Assembly (NCBI RefSeq): GCF_018130505.1
Contig: NZ_JAFCKH010000003.1
Coordinates: 434,001-498,000, forward strand
Direction: 5' to 3'
Source: Bradyrhizobium tropiciagri
Lineage (GTDB): Bacteria > Pseudomonadota > Alphaproteobacteria > Rhizobiales > Xanthobacteraceae
DNA: 64,000 nt
In this document: piece after piece, positions 63,331 to 64,000 of the stretch
How the letters are laid out: every line of letters begins with the position of its first letter
Position numbering within the stretch: the first letter of the stretch is position 1
Notes under the pieces: model-generated
Told to the model about the DNA's origin: nothing
Databases searched by the model: none
What the model saw: only the letters and a program-made list of their open reading frames with translations
Made by a program: the position numbers and the translations under genes

Positions 63331-64000
63331 ATGCAAGCCGTCGTCGTCGAGAGAACCGGTCCTCCAGACGTCCTGCGCGTCGCCGAGGTGGCGGCGCGCG
63401 AGCCGGGCTCGCGTGAGATCAGGATTGCAGTCGCGGCATGCGGCGTCTGCTTCCATGATGTCGTGGTGCGCAACGGCACGTTTCGCCGCGGCGTCGGCAT
63501 GCCGCTCATTCTCGGCCATGAGATCGCAGGCCGGATTGAGACACTGGGCTCCGCAGTCACCGGCTTTCGGATCGGCGACCTCGTCGCCACCACCACCCAC
63601 AGTCATGTGTGCGGCTGCTGCCGCCATTGCCGTGGCGGCCGAGAGACATCCTGCCCCGAGCGCGTCTTTCTCGGCGATGCCGGACTCAACGGCGGCTATG
63701 CTGAACTCGTCTGCGTCGACGCAGACGCCGTCGTGCCGGTGCCGGCCGGCGTCGCGGCCGAAGAGGCCGCGATCGCTGCCTGCACCATCGGTACTCAGCT
63801 CAATGCGGTGCGCGACGTCGGTGCGGTCAGGATTGGCGAGCGCGTCCTGGTGACGGGAGCCGGTGGCGGTCTCGGTTTGCATGGCGTGCAACTGGCGCGT
63901 CTGGCCGGGGCTTTCACCATCGCGGTGACGACCACCGCAGCCAAGGCGGCTCGGATCCGCGAGGCCGGTGCGGACGAGGTCATCATCGTCGAGCGGGGCG
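63331..64000 (+). CDS. Zinc-dependent alcohol dehydrogenase, partial at window end
   Basis: The first 223 codons of a medium-chain dehydrogenase, running off the right edge. It begins MQAVVVERTGPPDVLRVAEV; the catalytic zinc site begins with ACGVCFHDV and GHEIAG, and the structural zinc cysteines follow in VCGCCRHCRGGRETSC with spacing 0-3-6-14. The NAD(P) loop is GAGGGLGLHGVQLARLAGAF. Substrate unknown; position suggests a role in the same catabolic unit. Confidence 0.85.
   Translation, partial: MQAVVVERTGPPDVLRVAEVAAREPGSREIRIAVAACGVCFHDVVVRNGTFRRGVGMPLILGHEIAGRIETLGSAVTGFRIGDLVATTTHSHVCGCCRHCRGGRETSCPERVFLGDAGLNGGYAELVCVDADAVVPVPAGVAAEEAAIAACTIGTQLNAVRDVGAVRIGERVLVTGAGGGLGLHGVQLARLAGAFTIAVTTTAAKAARIREAGADEVIIVERG

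Overview
The window looks like chromosomal DNA of a high-GC alphaproteobacterium, most likely Bradyrhizobium or a close relative (Nitrobacteraceae). Reasons: an Irr-type iron control element in front of a bacterioferritin gene, several families of long palindromic intergenic repeats of the kind scattered through Bradyrhizobium genomes, a tRNA-associated integrase of rhizobial type, and many branched-chain-type ABC transporter and CoA-ester catabolic genes. The assignment is by recognition only; no database search was possible.

Bases 1-37,500 are a core-like housekeeping and accessory region. They hold ispE, an SMP-30-type lactonase, a GMC oxidoreductase, a Baeyer-Villiger-type monooxygenase, a MoxR ATPase and a CoxE-like VWA protein on either side of a GGDEF protein, two sulfurtransferases, an L,D-transpeptidase, the ABC-F factor EttA, a lytic transglycosylase, bfd and bfr, many small secreted or hypothetical genes, a collagen-like protein, nudK in a three-gene operon with an FAD-linked oxidase, and a Sua5-type tRNA-modification gene. 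Palindromic repeats (arms up to 32 bp) fill several intergenic gaps.

At 37,433-37,509 lies tRNA-Pro(CGG). Directly 3' of it is a decayed tyrosine integrase reading back toward the tRNA, the usual signature of a genomic island edge. To the right, from about 38.5 kb to the window end, gene content becomes almost purely catabolic.

Island block 1 (38,524-50,734) has a crotonase-fold protein, a three-subunit molybdenum hydroxylase (CoxM/S/L-like), an AHL-lactonase-like metallo-beta-lactamase, an SDR, an acyl-CoA ligase, a tandem-HxlR regulator on the opposite strand, an orphan periplasmic binding protein, a 4-hydroxybutyryl-CoA dehydratase-family protein and a CoxG-like protein. A shared 20-bp operator-like sequence occurs once before the first gene and twice before the binding-protein gene, which suggests one regulon. 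The combination can be read as catabolism of a heterocycle or lactone through a CoA thioester. Two members (crotonase and SDR) have lost the usual catalytic residues, so their chemistry is open.

Island block 2 (50,834-56,275, minus strand) encodes a MaoC hydratase, a two-subunit biotin-dependent acyl-CoA carboxylase, a second MaoC protein and a CitE-like lyase, in an order resembling the mycobacterial leucine-degradation cluster. It is divergent from a TetR regulator with a palindromic candidate operator between them. Block 3 (57,212-64,000, plus strand) is a complete LivHMGF-type ABC transporter with its own binding protein, an acyl-CoA ligase and a zinc alcohol dehydrogenase that runs off the end. 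Blocks 2 and 3 together look like uptake, CoA activation and carboxylation-dependent degradation of a branched carboxylic acid.
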